Below, piece after piece: positions 44,765-56,343 of a stretch of DNA of 64,000 bases. The position numbers and the translations under genes were made by a program. Position 1 is the first letter of the stretch, and each line of letters starts with the position of its first letter. The DNA is from Isoetes taiwanensis (lineage: Eukaryota > Streptophyta > Lycopodiopsida > Isoetales > Isoetaceae). Location of the stretch: positions 102,640 to 166,639 of the forward strand of contig JAJEKV010000503.1 in the NCBI GenBank assembly GCA_021234155.1. Reading direction: 5' to 3'. The notes under the pieces are model-generated. The model saw only the letters and a program-made list of their open reading frames with translations, did no database searches and was not told the DNA's origin.

Positions 44765-45469
44765 TCATACTTGGATCCACGAGTTTTTTTTTATGGCTGT
44801 GATCTTTCTTTGTGAGCCACCTCCTCCCGGAGCAAGGACATTTACATCCTTCAAATTCATTTTCCTCTCCCTAACACCCAATGGTGTCATCTTCAATCTC
44901 TTCAATCTCTTTTGAAGATTATTGTTATCTTCTAAAACTATCTTCAATCCACGCTTTAGTCCATCCACCTCCATAAGCAATTTCTGGTTTGATGCCTCTA
45001 ATTCTTCTGCACGCTTACTTCTTGTGGACAAGTAACTATTATAATGATGAAGATAATTACAACCATTTAACACTTTGCAATGAAATCCATACAACTTATT
45101 GTACATTGCTTGCAAATTCTGATTAGAATTATCAGAAATCATATTGTTACAATATCCAAGTAAGTCTTGCTGGCCTTTACAAGCAAAATGAATAAGCCCT
45201 GATGCTAAGCGAAATTCAGGTGTTTTTTTTGTAATACGATCAACAGGATACAATTTTCCACGAGCCCAAATATCTATGTTCATAGCTCCTAAACTACGGA
45301 GAGCATTCTCGTCAATGTCCTCCTTCCGATTGAATCTATTCTTGTAAGGTAAGCAATTCTTTGGCACCTCCACTCGGAATTGTCCAACCTTGCCTTGAAA
45401 TGTAAGAAAACAATGAGAAAAAATTATGAAATCTTCCCCATTTGAATGAAGCTTCTTACCTCAGCCATG
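44765..45469 (-). CDS. Coiled-coil protein of unknown function (two exons)
   Basis: Exon 1 is only MAE (45469-45461) before GTAAG. Exon 2 starts at 45388 after an AG and runs in phase as VGQFRVEVPKNCLPYKNRF. Near its C-terminal half is a heptad-rich stretch (EELEASNQKLLMEVDGLKRG to LQKRLKRLK), followed by a Lys-rich tail and GGGG. The first half contains SGLIHFACKGQQDLLGY. I do not recognise the family. It shares strand with the RING-like and kinase-like pieces further right. The three might be parts of one acquired element, but the sequence does not prove it. Confidence 0.5.
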
Positions 45470-45779
45470 GTTCTACAAGTTTCTCACTTCCGACAATTTC
45501 GGCGACCAAACTGATGTGATTCTTTGCCAAAATCAGAGGTAAAATGGAGCTTTGCGCTCGGATTGTGGCAAAGAAATGTATCAAATCAGATTTAAACATC
45601 GTCCCCCAAATTTTGGCACTCGATTTGAAGTTTCTTTGACAAATCCCGCCCTGAAGCTAGTCGCACGAACCTAAAGCGGTCGTGAGATACTACAATCTTA
45701 AAAATGATTACATGCCTAACCTACCCAACCACCTGCCATAATTAGGTTTACCAGCTTTGGGGGGCACTTTTTGCCCAAG
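45470..45779. other. No gene seen; possible upstream region of the coiled-coil gene
   Basis: Lies 5' of the minus-strand gene. No clear TATA element or ORF. Confidence 0.35.
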
Positions 45780-46850
45780 CCTGTAGGCTCGGCATAGGTT
45801 TGGAATCAAATTTGGGAATGGCTTGGAGGGCCCTTAGCTGATCCCAGCAAACCTCTAATGGAATCTTGCTGAGAAGTAATCTTTGTACGTGAAGGGGCCA
45901 AACAGGCACGGACCATTCAAGAAGATGAAGAGTAGGAAGAGGGTTCATAGGGCACACGATCCATGATGGCAAGGTAATTTGAGAAGACTATGAATCGGAA
46001 TAGGGTTCATCGACCTCAGTGCCCTGAGAACCTTCCCCCTACCTTCACCGCCTCGAATTTCGTTTCTTGTTTGTCCCTTCGCGTGCTATAGAATCTTGTT
46101 GAGAAGTAATCTTTGTGCGTGAAGGGCCAGACAGGGATAGACCATTCAAGAAGATGAAGAGTAGGAGGAAGGTTCACAAGGCACCCAATCCACGATGGCA
46201 AGGTAATTCAAGAAGACTACGAATCGGAATAGGGTTCATTGACCTCAGTGCCCTGAGAACCTTCCCCCTACCTTCACCATCTCGAATTCTGTTTCCTGTT
46301 TGTCCCTTCGCGTGCTATAGAACTGAGAAGTAATCTTTGCATACGAAGGGGCCAAACAGGGATGGACCATTTAAGAAGATGAAGAGTAGGAGGAAGGTTC
46401 ACAGGGCACATGATCCATGATGGCAAGGTAATTCGAGAAGACTATGAATCGGAATAGGGTTCGTCGACCACAATGCCTTGAGAACTCTCCCCCTCTCATC
46501 ACCGTCTCGACTTCTGTTTCCTGTTTGTCCCTTCGCGTGCTTCAGAATCTTGCTGGGAAGTAATCTTTGCACGTGAAGGGGTCAAACAGGCACGAACCAT
46601 TCAAGAAGATGATGAACTTGAGAAGAGTTCACAAGGCATGTGATCCACAGATAGGGGGTTGATCAAGAACATTGATCTTGGTGTCTCGAGAACCCTCAGC
46701 CTATCATCACCATGTTGACTTCCATTATTGTTCGTCCCTTCGCGTGCTACAAAAGTGAAGGGTCCAAACAGGGACGGACCATTCAAAATGATGATGAGAG
46801 ATAAAGAGTTCACGAGGCAGATGATCCATGTCTCGAGAGGCTGTTGAGTG
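45780..46850 (+). repeat. Tandem array of about five 230-bp units
   Basis: Units recur near 45866, 46091, 46321, 46546 and, partly, 46741. Each carries GAGAAGTAATCTTTG, a CAAACAGG-ACGGACCATT block, GATGGCAAGGTAATTCGAG and GTCCCTTCGCGTGCTA. Related single units lie in units 1 and 3. Translations in any frame are repeat shadows. Confidence 0.88.
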
Positions 46851-47931
46851 AAAGGATTGCAAATTCACAATCTTTTCTTCTCCGCTTCTCTGAGCGATGA
46901 TGCCTACGAAAGTGACTAGACAACATCAACTCAGAGAGGCGGGGAAGAAAAGATTGGGAATTCGCAATCCTTGTACCCGTAGAATGACAGGGTAGAATAG
47001 AGTGCCAGAAGAACAGAGTGGTAGAAGAATTTGTTACCTTCGTGTGAAGCCTGACGACAACTTGAAGAGTGACGTGTCCCCCGATTTCAAGTCATAGTGA
47101 TGCTAGAGTTTCTCCATCAATTGCTGATGTAAGTCTTTGCTCTTACGCAAGAATGAAGGCTTACAACATTCGTTGATGGAGAAGCTCATGCAACACTCTG
47201 GCTTGAAATTGCGGAACGTCATCACCCTTCAAGTTATAGCAAAATCCACATGGAACTTCCACCCTCAGATGGATCAAGATTTCCAGTGCCTCGATATTGG
47301 CATCTCAGCATGCCATGGAACCTGACATATGTTCAGGCGACACCGACATGGAGGGACGGCCAATATAGAGGCGTTGGAAAACTCAATTCATGAAGGGAGG
47401 TAACATGATTTTCTAGTTCTGTTCACTCACCGCTCTAATAATGAGTGCGTGGACATCCCTTGATTTGGAGTCATAGTGCTGCTAGATTGTCTCCCTCAGT
47501 CACGCGATTGACAAAGATGCTCACACATGCACGCATTCCTCCAATTAAGAGTCATAGTGCTGTTGCTAGAGTGTCCAAATTGACCATGTCCAAATTGGGA
47601 GACGTCAACGCACTTGTGGTTGTAGCAGCCTCGACATGGAAAACTTCTACCTTTAGAAGGAACAAGGTCTCCCCCGCCTTGATTACAGTGTCTCTCTATG
47701 TAATGCAGCTTATCAAATAACTAAGCAACATTGACCTAGAGAGAGCACTTAAAGGAGGTTGTGGAAAGCTCGCTCTTTCTAAAGGTGGTAACAAGACTTT
47801 CTGGAGCTCTCAATCCCTACCTCGTAAAAATGTAGACTAGTCAATTGATTGAGACAACAAACAAGGTTCGCTATAATTTAAATCTGGTAGTCATATTCCT
47901 TTCATTCAATGCAATTAAAATCTCTCTTTCA
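46851..47931. other. No supported gene; weak internal repeats
   Basis: The phrases GAGTCATAGTGCTG(C/T)TAG and a CACATGGAA/GACATGGAA block recur at 47090-47640, suggesting degraded tandem duplication. No ORF with a domain. Confidence 0.4.
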
Positions 47932-48525
47932 TTAAACAATATCATCGTCATTGCCCGTGTTATGACCAAAAACATTTGCAAGGTCATCCTCAAAAACACT
48001 TTTGGTGGCTGGTGCCATGCCTTCATTAATGTCCAAGTCATTATTCCTCCAGTAATCCATCTCTGTTAAGTTTCGAAACGTGTGAGCAAACCCATCATGC
48101 CTGCGGGCAACCAATTTTGGTAATGGAGGCATGAGTCTAGTCATGTTGAATATGGCGTATTGCAGGTCAGGCATAATATATCCGTCCGATGTTGGACACA
48201 ACCTACTTTGTTGCATACTCTCTAGCAAGCATTTCATGTGGATTCGATGGCCACACCCTAAAGTGTACCAGCCAGACTGGGTCAGGTCGTCACTACAAAA
48301 TGCACAAAGTCTATAGGCCATCGATCTCAATGAGTCCCATTGACGCTCATACATGCAGGGCACCGGGATAGGGTGACAGGTGCTCTCATCCATCATCCTG
48401 AATGAATCTGTGTCCAATGATCTTGTCAGACAAATTAGGTGCTCGTTGTTTATGATCATTGCATGCAATTCCCGATCCCTTCCCTGCAATTGCTGTTTAA
48501 TGTTATCCAGCTCTGCTGCCATCAA
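47932..48525 (-). pseudogene. RING-like zinc-binding C-terminal part of a disrupted gene
   Basis: The 197-codon frame begins with a coiled-coil end (MMAAELDNIKQQLQGRDREL). From about residue 73 it carries CAFC, then 13 residues, then CGHRIHMKC and, 10 residues on, CPTS. This follows the RING-H2 spacing C-x2-C...C-x-H-x2-H-x2-C...C-x2-C except that the eighth ligand is Ser. RING proteins usually act as ubiquitin E3 ligases. Immediately upstream the frame meets TGA and TAA codons (48545-48556), so the link to the preceding coiled coil is broken. The C-terminus is acidic (NTGNDDDIV). Confidence 0.6.
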
Positions 48526-48552
48526 GTCATAACCATTTGCCTTTTACTTCTG

Positions 48553-48698
48553 TCAAACGTTCTCCTCAGTCAAAGCAATGTTTCGCCCTCTTTCATTCTC
48601 TAATTGGGCTTTCAGTGCCGTCATTTCATCGACGAGACCAGCAGAAGCTACTCCTGCCACTTCCAACAACTGAATTGCATTCGGCAATAGGTATGTGA
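48553..48698 (-). pseudogene. Coiled-coil segment of the disrupted RING-like gene
   Basis: The frame reads YLLPNAIQLLEVAGVASAG, then VDEMTALKAQLENERGRN up to TEENV. Its upstream end is the Helitron border at 48699; open frame beyond that is Helitron sequence. The continuation lies, by inference, at 54330. Confidence 0.55.
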
Positions 48699-49530
48699 CT
48701 AGTAACGGTGCCCAGCGTTGCTGGGAGAAGTTGATAACTTGTAAATGATAACCTTGTGGATTCACTTTAGAAAGATGACGTCATTGATTTGTTTACATTT
48801 AATCTTAATGCATGGTAGCATATTGGTCTTTCGAAGCAATGTTATATGCAACTCCCACTCTTTAATGTCTTCTCACTGGCATGTTAGACCAATAGGCAAT
48901 ATCTCATGGCCAAGACATAAGGCAAGGCTATAAGGAATTTATGCGCATAGGAATTCCTCACTATCGCATAAGTTCAATTGTTTAAAGGTGGTAGCTCTAA
49001 GTTTAGTTGTTTAAAGGTGGTTGCAGAGCTATAGGCAGTTGTTGACTATTGCAATATTCTAGAACTTGGTTCCATATTAGGGCATGACATAAAGATTGAA
49101 TAAACCCCATTGAGTTATGCCTTGAATTAGAATTACTTTCTAGGAGAAATAATAATCAAATTTACTTTGAAACTTTCAGAAAGAATATTGAACCCATTAA
49201 TTCGAATTGAGCTTGATAATCTATGGAAATTTATGGGATTTTAAACTTACAATTGCCAAAGGAGCAATGCTCCACAATATTGCTTGAGCTAAAGAAAGAC
49301 TATAACACATTTGTTTGATCTAAAGATACATTGCACTTAAGCTCTTTTCATATGAGTGCAATATGAAAGTCCTTGTAGACATGGGAGGAAAGATGAAGCA
49401 TATTTAATTACATTTCAACATTCAATGTGGTAAATTGATCAATGTGGTAAATATAATCATCAACGTGCAAATAAGTAAATGGGTATTTATTTAATCTTCG
49501 GTCACAACATTGGTAATTGAGAATTATATG

Positions 49531-50195
49531 GAGCAAAACCGTGGTGGATTCCACTATGCTACTGGTTAAATATATAATGGCAGCGCATGTTTTGCACTTG
49601 CCAGATCATTTTATCTTCTGTTTTGTGCCCACAATAAAATTAGGAGCCCAACAAATCAGGATCTCTTAGAATAGAGAATAGTCATAATATCTCTATAATC
49701 AACAAATGTCCTGCGTACCTAGAATAGGAAGCAAGCTTCTATCATCCTTGCAACATCAACAAATAACAGCACTTACAACAACCTAGAAAGCAAGCTTCTA
49801 TCATCCTTGCAATAAATAACAGCACTTGCAACAACGTTTAAAGTTAGAAATTGAGGATTGATTCAGGGATTTAGCTTTTGCAGCATGGCTTGGAGCAAAA
49901 TCGTGGTGGATTCCACTATGCTACTAGTTAAATGGATAATGGCACCGTATGTTTTGCACTTGCCAAACCAGTTTATCTTCTATTTTGTGCCCACAATAAA
50001 ATTAGGAGTCCAACAAATCAGGATCTCTTAGAATAGAGAATAGTCATAATAGCTCCATAATCAATAAATGTCCTGCGTACCTAGAATAGGAAGCAAGGTT
50101 CTATCATCCTTGCAACAACAACAAATAACAACACTTACAAAATTGTACAAAGTTGAAAATGAGGATTGATTCAGGGATTTAGCTTTTGCAACATG
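49531..50195 (+). repeat. Two direct repeats of about 330-360 bp inside the Helitron
   Basis: Units start GGAGCAAAACCGTGGTGG (49531) and GGAGCAAAATCGTGGTGG (49892) and run to TTTAGCTTTTGCA. The first has an extra inner duplication of AAGCAAGCTTCTATCATCC. Confidence 0.85.
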
Positions 50196-50336
50196 GTCGT
50201 CATATCTAAAAAACGAACGATCATCAAATATAATATCTATAGAATAAAAAAACAAACAAACAAAAAAGGAAACAAACAAAAAACAAACAAAAAATGGCTC
50301 CATACTGATTCATTTGCAGGAGATTTGCTCAATCAA

Positions 50337-50820
50337 GCTTCTTTACAATAGAAGGGAATGTTCTAGACAGAGGGAAGGATTTTACTCCAAGCTTCTTTAC
50401 AATAGAAGGGAATGTTCTAGACAGAGGGAAGGATTTTACTCAGAAGACGGATCAAACTCTTATTGTCTTAAAATTTTGAGAGCTTTAAGCTTTAAATCAC
50501 GCATCTGCTAATACATTAAATTAACATGCTTTGAAAACTAAAAAAAAAAGGGGAAGAAAAAGGAACTTACTGCTCAGTAGAAGCAAGATATCAAGCTTGG
50601 GTTAACAATATGAATATACAGAGCCCATATTCGAATAGCCCTGCAAATCGGTGTGCTAATACAGCAAATTAACATGCTTTGAAAACTAAAAAAAAGGGGG
50701 AAGGAAAAGGGACTTACTGCTCAGTAGAAGCAAGATATCAAGCTTGGTTTAACAATATGAATATACAGAGCCCACATTCGAAGAGCCCTGCAAATCGGTG
50801 GAGCACAATAGCAAATCGGT
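50337..50820 (+). repeat. 57-bp tandem pair and a 180-bp direct pair inside the Helitron
   Basis: AAGCTTCTTTACAATAGAAG units follow each other at about 50337 and 50388. A block starting AACATGCTTTGAAAAC repeats at about 50524 and 50670. Confidence 0.85.
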
Positions 50821-51159
50821 GGAGCATAACAACAAATAAAATATCAATAACGTACCTAAGAAACCAGCGTTATGGTAGGACACAGCTTCAAAATTTTCGA
50901 CTGCCTCAGTTTTGCTGCCCCAGTCCCACTCGCTCCAGACCTGATGCTCCAGACCCGCTGCTGCTGCTGACCACACACCCTACCCTGCACTATGATTCAG
51001 CAGAAGTCTAGTGCTCTGCTTTGATGCTCACGGCATAGGGTTGCTGTTTCTTTTTTGCCCTAATCCCTTCTTTTCAAGCTTTTCTTCATTTCCCTTTTTA
51101 TACATTTTCTGAATCCGGCAGATCCTTTGTTACCATCTCAGGCAATGAGAAAGGTGTGC

Positions 51160-51188
51160 AATAATAACGATGCTCAGCATTGTTGAGC
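51160..51188 (-). other. Decayed Helitron 3' terminus inside the longer Helitron
   Basis: The minus strand reads GCTCAAC-AAT-GCTGAGC followed by ATCGTTATTAT. This is a mutated form of the hairpin plus ACCGTTACTAG, with similar subterminal DNA (AAACTTGTAGATGATA). The CTAG end is lost. Confidence 0.6.
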
Positions 51189-51189
51189 T

Positions 51190-52380
51190 TTACTTAGAAA
51201 CTTGTAGATGATACGCATGCATGAATTGTTGCGCTTTACTTAGAAACATGTAGATAATACACACACATGCACCTACTGTCTACATCGCACACACCTAAAA
51301 CTGCAGCAAATCTAAACCTTAAGCCTAACATCATCAAAGTTTGACCATTGGGTCACTTTCATTGAAAACACGCACAGTCAAACATTTCTTGAAAAAAAAA
51401 TATGAGAAATAGAGAATTCCTTCTTTTAATTTCGATCATTCTAAGAAAATCCGATATGGAAGATGGGGCATGATCGTCCAGGGGATAGCAGTTGCACATT
51501 GTGGCATACATAGGCTGTGTGTCAATATTGACTTTTGATTTATGTAGGAGCATGTGTCAATGCCTTTGGCCTAATGTAGGGCATAGGCAGTTGTCTACGT
51601 TCAAGACAAAGGAAATAATTACATATATCAACCCTAACGACGCCTTTTTATTCATATCATTTTTTCGTTATTCTTATATTATGTAATGCATATTCCATTG
51701 AGACTTTCAAGGGAATAATAGGTATTAGACACCTAATAGTTGTTTGTGTGTTAATGGGGTTCCAAAAAAGCAGAGTGAAACAATTTATATCACAACCTTG
51801 AATTGTGCGTGAGGAAATTGGGATTTGCTTGCGGTTGATTACTGTGCATTATCATTCTAAAATTGTTGGAATGGTAGAAAAGGTAGGCATTGTAGCCTTC
51901 TTGTTAGCCTTTTTCGCAGAGCATTATGATGTGCGTTAACATACATAGCTAAGCATCAGTAAGAGTACTTCGGATCAGACGCACCTAGCATTTGAAGCCT
52001 CATTTTCAAGACTTTCTTCTACAAAACTACACTTCAATGTGATTCCGCAATATGAAAGCAATTTTCGTGTATGAAAATGGTCCAAATAAAAGCTAGAATA
52101 TTGTACAACACTATAGGGAGAAACAAAGACGGGGCCATTTAATTCTTCATATGAGTTGGGCCTTCAACAACTGTAACACAGCTTCACATCAAAGATTGTA
52201 TGAAACATGTGTTTGTGCTTGCCAGCTTTCCAAATGAGGGGCCTTGCAAACTTATTACCTTGCCAAAAGGCTAGAAAAATGAGGGTGCAGTAGGTTGTTA
52301 TTATGTAATACAACCTTTTCCCCTAGAATAAGTAATGGACATGTCCCATTTTCCTTCAAGAATAATCTAATTAGAACTGC
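51190..52380. other. No supported gene (Helitron interior)
   Basis: AT-rich with short ORFs only. A second partial copy of the subterminal sequence lies at 51226-51260. Confidence 0.4.
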
Positions 52381-52424
52381 CAATTGTACTTGTGTTTGAA
52401 TTGAAAAATATGATCTGGCACACA

Positions 52425-52570
52425 TCAGGGTTATATTGCCCAACAGAAATTGTTTGCTCTCACCATATATCATATATATTGCCCAGCAAAAATTGTTTGC
52501 TCATATTGCACCATATATTACAATATTGCCTAACAGAAAGTGTTTGCTCGTATAGCACCACATATCAAGA
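52425..52570 (+). repeat. Three degenerate units of about 50 bp
   Basis: ATATTGCCCAACAGAAATTGTTTGCTC-like phrases recur at about 52434, 52479 and 52523. Confidence 0.8.
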
Positions 52571-52914
52571 GAGTATCCCCTTATGAACACGTTTTAAACT
52601 TCTTCATATGCAAGGTATCGAAGTTATTATAGGCAACAACTTCAGGTATGCATCCATTTCACCACACCACAGTAAATCTCACAAAATTCATTGAACATGC
52701 GAATCATATCCTTGCTCAACCATTTACATAAAAAGATCATGTGCCGTATCAGTTTCATTCATTTTGCATCGTAATGACATCATAATAGAGTCCAGTTTTA
52801 GTAGAGGTTTAAATGCTTCAAAAGCTAACCCTTTTTTCCCGCTATACAAAACTCAACTGGACAATCAATAACATGAGGGTTAAGGCCCTTACTACTTATT
52901 TCAAGGATTTCAAG

Positions 52915-54200
52915 ATAACGTGAAAAGCCAAGTCAGATTCCACAGGAAGAGCCCAACATATTTGAATGCATATTTACCTCCAAAGCTATGGAATCCACAA
53001 CTCAACTTTTCTAAGTAGATTATAGGACCCTTATACAGGTTCCTCGGGGCTTTGCAAAAGCATGCCTCATGCTAGTCTGAAGCCTATAGAGATAAAAAAA
53101 TTGTATGAACAATCTCATAAATCTACTCATGTACATTACTTATAGAAAAAATTTAGCCTAAGTTCTGCATCTTACCTGTTGGCTATGGCACAGGAACGCA
53201 CCCTGGTTGATCCGAAGAATATGGGTAAAGATGAACCTAAGCGCCTCAGGGAAAACACGTACTTTTTGGCTTGGAGACTATTTTTTGCAAAGGAATGCCA
53301 TTCTGCACTGTTTATAACGATGCTTAGGAGCTTTTGATTTGCCGCTTTATATTTATTGCAACAAAATCAGCTCCAAGTTCTGCGTCTTACCTGTTGTCTC
53401 TGGCACAGGAACACATCTTGTTGATCCGAAGAATATGGTAAAGATGAACCTAAGCCCCTCAAGGGAAACATGTCCTTTCTGGTTTGGAGACAATTTTTTG
53501 CAAAGGAATGCCATTCTGCACTGTTTACAAAGATGACAACGTGAAAAGCCAAGTCAGATTCCATAGGAACATTCCAACAAATTTGGATACATATTTGATT
53601 CCAAAGCTATGATATCCACAACTCAACTTTTCTAAGTATTAGAAACCCTTGCACAGGTTCCTCGGGTTTTGCAAAGCATTTCTCATGCCAGTTTGAAGCC
53701 TATAGCGATCAAAAATTTGTATGAACAATCTCATAAATCTACTCATGTACATTACTTACAGAGAAATTTTAGCCTAAATTTTGCATCTTACCTGTTGGAT
53801 CTGGCACAGAAACGCATCTTGTTGATCCAAAGAATATGGTAAAGATGAACCTAAGCCCCTCAGGGGAAACATATCCTTTCTGGCTTGGAGACAATTTTTT
53901 GCAAAGGAATGCCATTCTGCACTGTTTGCAACGATGCTTGGGAGCTTCTGATCTGCCGCTTTATTTCTATTGCAACAAAATCAGATGCAAGTTTTGCATC
54001 TTACCTGTTGGCTATGGCACAGGAATATAGTAAAGATGAACCTAAGCCCCTCAGGGAAAACATGTCCTTTCTGGCTTGGAGACAATTATTTGCAAAGGAA
54101 TGCCATTCTGCACTATTTACAACGATGCTTGGGAGCTTCTGATTTGCCGCTTTATATCTATTGCAACAAAATCAGATGCAACTTGTATTTTGTAGAAGCG
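52915..54200 (+). repeat. Higher-order tandem repeat (about 210-bp subunits in a 610-bp unit)
   Basis: Four subunits starting near 53163, 53376, 53780 and 53992 contain CTTACCTGTTGG, AAGATGAACCTAAGC and GGAATGCCATTCTGCACT. A 240-bp leader (AAAAGCCAAGTCAGATTCC) repeats at 52922 and 53541. ORFs here are repeat translations. Confidence 0.88.
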
Positions 54201-54329
54201 CCATCTCCATTCACACATTGCTTACGGGCCGATCCTCTACCAATTTTCAGTTAGGTCTTTAAATCCAATCAAATCCTCGCCCTCCGATTTAGGGCTTGAT
54301 ACAACATATCAAAACATTATAATATAGGA

Positions 54330-54427
54330 TAATATAAGATAGTGGGTGGTTCGTCACCCACAACGCTTTCGACATCCTCTGCGTGCTTCACCCATTTGCT
54401 ACTGCCGCTGCCACTACCTGTAACGAA
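54330..54427 (-). pseudogene. Middle piece of the disrupted RING-like gene
   Basis: Between the Helitron and the LTR element the minus strand reads GSGSSKWVKHAEDVESVVGD and then EPPTIL. It continues in phase from the frame that ends KWKRGS at the LTR border (62218). Toward the Helitron side a one-base shift is needed to join the frame at 48698. Confidence 0.6.
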
Positions 54428-54432
54428 CCTAG

Positions 54433-56330
54433 TGGCTTACTTTGTCTCAATATAGGATGGTGTAGATTATCTAACGACCTTGTTGATATGCGTCCACGGG
54501 TTATGCTAGTGGTGGCATTTAAAACTATAGAAATATATTAGCAAAGGTTACATAAGCAGAAGGTGTTAGATTAATGTGTATTGGACTTGTAAAATATGAT
54601 AAGCATGCATTAGATTGCATGCATGTACATGCACATGTGCATGCATGCATGTGATTGCATGCACAACACTTGTCTAGCATGCATATGCATTGAGATTTAC
54701 TATATATATTAGATGTGAACAAAGGAGAGGGTGTCTTGGTTTGGTGAAGGATCTTGTTTATTGTTCTCCTCTACCTATTCTCTAGAGAAGGAGAGGCTGG
54801 CCGAATTGTAGAACAATAGCAGAAATCGGAAGGCGCTTGCAGATGAGAAGGCGAGGAAATAGAAGCAAGGAAGGCAGATCCAGTCGATAGGAAGCAGAAT
54901 CAATCCGAGAAACTGAGGTGGGGATTTGACGCGTTCTTGGGGATTTGATGAGTGCTTGGTCTATTGTATTGCTTGGTTATGCTTCCAGTAGAATATGTGA
55001 ATTATCTCTAGGACGTTAGGGTAATTATGGTATTACCTGGAAGTTATGGTTGTTTATATGTTAAGGAAGTCATGTTCTTGAGATGTGGCGATGAGATGTT
55101 GTCACTGGGTTATGAAATATCTTGGTATGAACCTTATTGTGTTGCATTGCTCTATGGTTGTTCTTGGAAGTAAGATGCATGAGGATTCTATGATATCTCG
55201 TATTGGATCAACCTGTAAGGTTATTGGTGATATTCTATCTTGTGAAGTCATGATGGATGATGTTGCATCTTGCAAACGGCCCACCTTCGGAGGGGTGGGG
55301 TGGCCGTGAGACTCCGCATCCGTTCTAGGTGTCTAGACGGATGGCATGTTGCATTTACGGCCCACCTTCGGAGGGGTGGGGTGGTGGTAAACTCGGCTCC
55401 GCGATCGGCCAGATGGCCCTGTTGGATGAGTTGAACCTGTACGTACAGATGGAGAGAGTGGTCTCCTTGGGGTCGCAACCCAGGGATTACGCTTGGCATA
55501 TGTGCATACATACAGAAGGTTGGTGTGAATGTAAACCTGCTTGTAGTCTGAGTTCTAACTAATGTAGGGTCTAGAGGAGCAGGTAAATCTATTGTCTTCT
55601 TATCTTGGATGTTATATGCTAGATTGCTTTGTGGTTGATGTTGTGAATGCTCCCAAAATGTTTCCTCCCCACTTAGTCCTTGTGGACTAACCCCCTTGTA
55701 TTGTCTGTGTATGTTTAAGAGGGTATGTCCTGAGCTGAGAATGCGGTATTCAGAGGGAGAGACTGGGCATGAAGTTGCGCGAGCAGAGCGTTTTTCCGAG
55801 TCATCCTCAGTGACCTATAAGGAGGAGAATTCGGAGTGACCTGTTGAGCTATAGGAGGAGAATTCGGAGTGACCTGTTGAGCTATAGGAGGAGATCCTTG
55901 AGTGACCGTTGAGCTATAGGAGTTGTAGTATGCCAAGACTGGGAGGAGTTTGGTCTTGTATTAAATTATCTTATGAATGAGAGTATTAATATTGGGATGT
56001 ATCTATAAGTCTTATGAAGAATGCGGTATTCAGAGGGAGAGACTGGGCATGAAGTTGCGCGAGCAGAGCGTTTTCCCGAGTCATCCTCAGTGACCTATAA
56101 GGAGGAGAATTCGGAGTGACCTGTTGAGCTATAGGAGGAGAATTCGGAGTGACCTGTTGAGCTATAGGAGTTGTAGTATGCCAAGACTCAGAGGAGTTTG
56201 GTCTTGTATGTAATTATCTGATCAATGGGACTATACTTTATTGAGCAAGTATACGAGTATCTTGGATGTTTAACTTAGATGTTAAACGTGTCGGTGCAAC
56301 GACCTAGGCCAAGGGGCTAGGTCCGTTTCA
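54433..56330 (+). repeat. 5' LTR (1,898 bp)
   Basis: It contains a RY/CATGCA cluster and TATA-like site, two GGCCCACCTTCGGAGGGGTG blocks, and short tandem units with GGAGTGACCTGTTGAGCTAT. A roughly 290-bp internal tandem duplication (about 55735-56020 repeated from 56018) is absent from the 3' LTR. The clean empty site GAAATA|TATTAGC for the nested Helitron is near 54532. Confidence 0.95.
54603..54710 (+). promoter_or_regulatory. LTR promoter region: RY (CATGCA) cluster and TATA-like site
   Basis: At least six CATGCA motifs lie within 90 bp (54603-54690), followed at 54701 by TATATATATT. CATGCA is the RY element bound by plant B3 factors of the ABI3/FUS3/LEC2 type. The arrangement is kept in the 3' LTR (60817-60924). 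The promoter role is inferred. Confidence 0.5.
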
Positions 56331-56331
56331 G

Positions 56332-56343
56332 TGGTATCAGAGC
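56332..56343 (+). other. LTR-element primer-binding site (initiator tRNA-Met)
   Basis: TGGTATCAGAGC lies one base after the 5' LTR end, complementary to the 3' end of initiator tRNA-Met. Confidence 0.93.

Larger units (their letters stand above)
48699..54329 (-). mobile_element. Helitron, 5,631 bp, same family
   Basis: On the minus strand the element starts A|TCCTATATTATAATG at 54329, matching copies 1 and 2 for over 50 bp. It ends in hairpin CCCAGC-AAC-GCTGGG plus ACCGTTACTAG|T at 48699. No replicase ORF is present. The interior is a set of direct repeats and AT-rich DNA, with a decayed internal terminus at 51160-51188. It separates two parts of a minus-strand coding gene. Confidence 0.85.

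Noticed and set aside
45748-46201. Minus-strand ORFs with PSWI..HLLEWS repeats as a protein family
   Set aside because: They are translations of the 230-bp tandem DNA repeat and are broken at different points in each unit.
53339-54254. Repeated + ORFs reading CPFWLGDN as a gene
   Set aside because: They follow the 210-bp tandem subunits in the Helitron and shift frame between units.
54603-54690. CATGCA-rich stretch as a simple microsatellite only
   Set aside because: It is conserved in both LTRs upstream of a TATA-like site and is not a pure short-unit repeat, so a promoter reading is preferred, though unproven.
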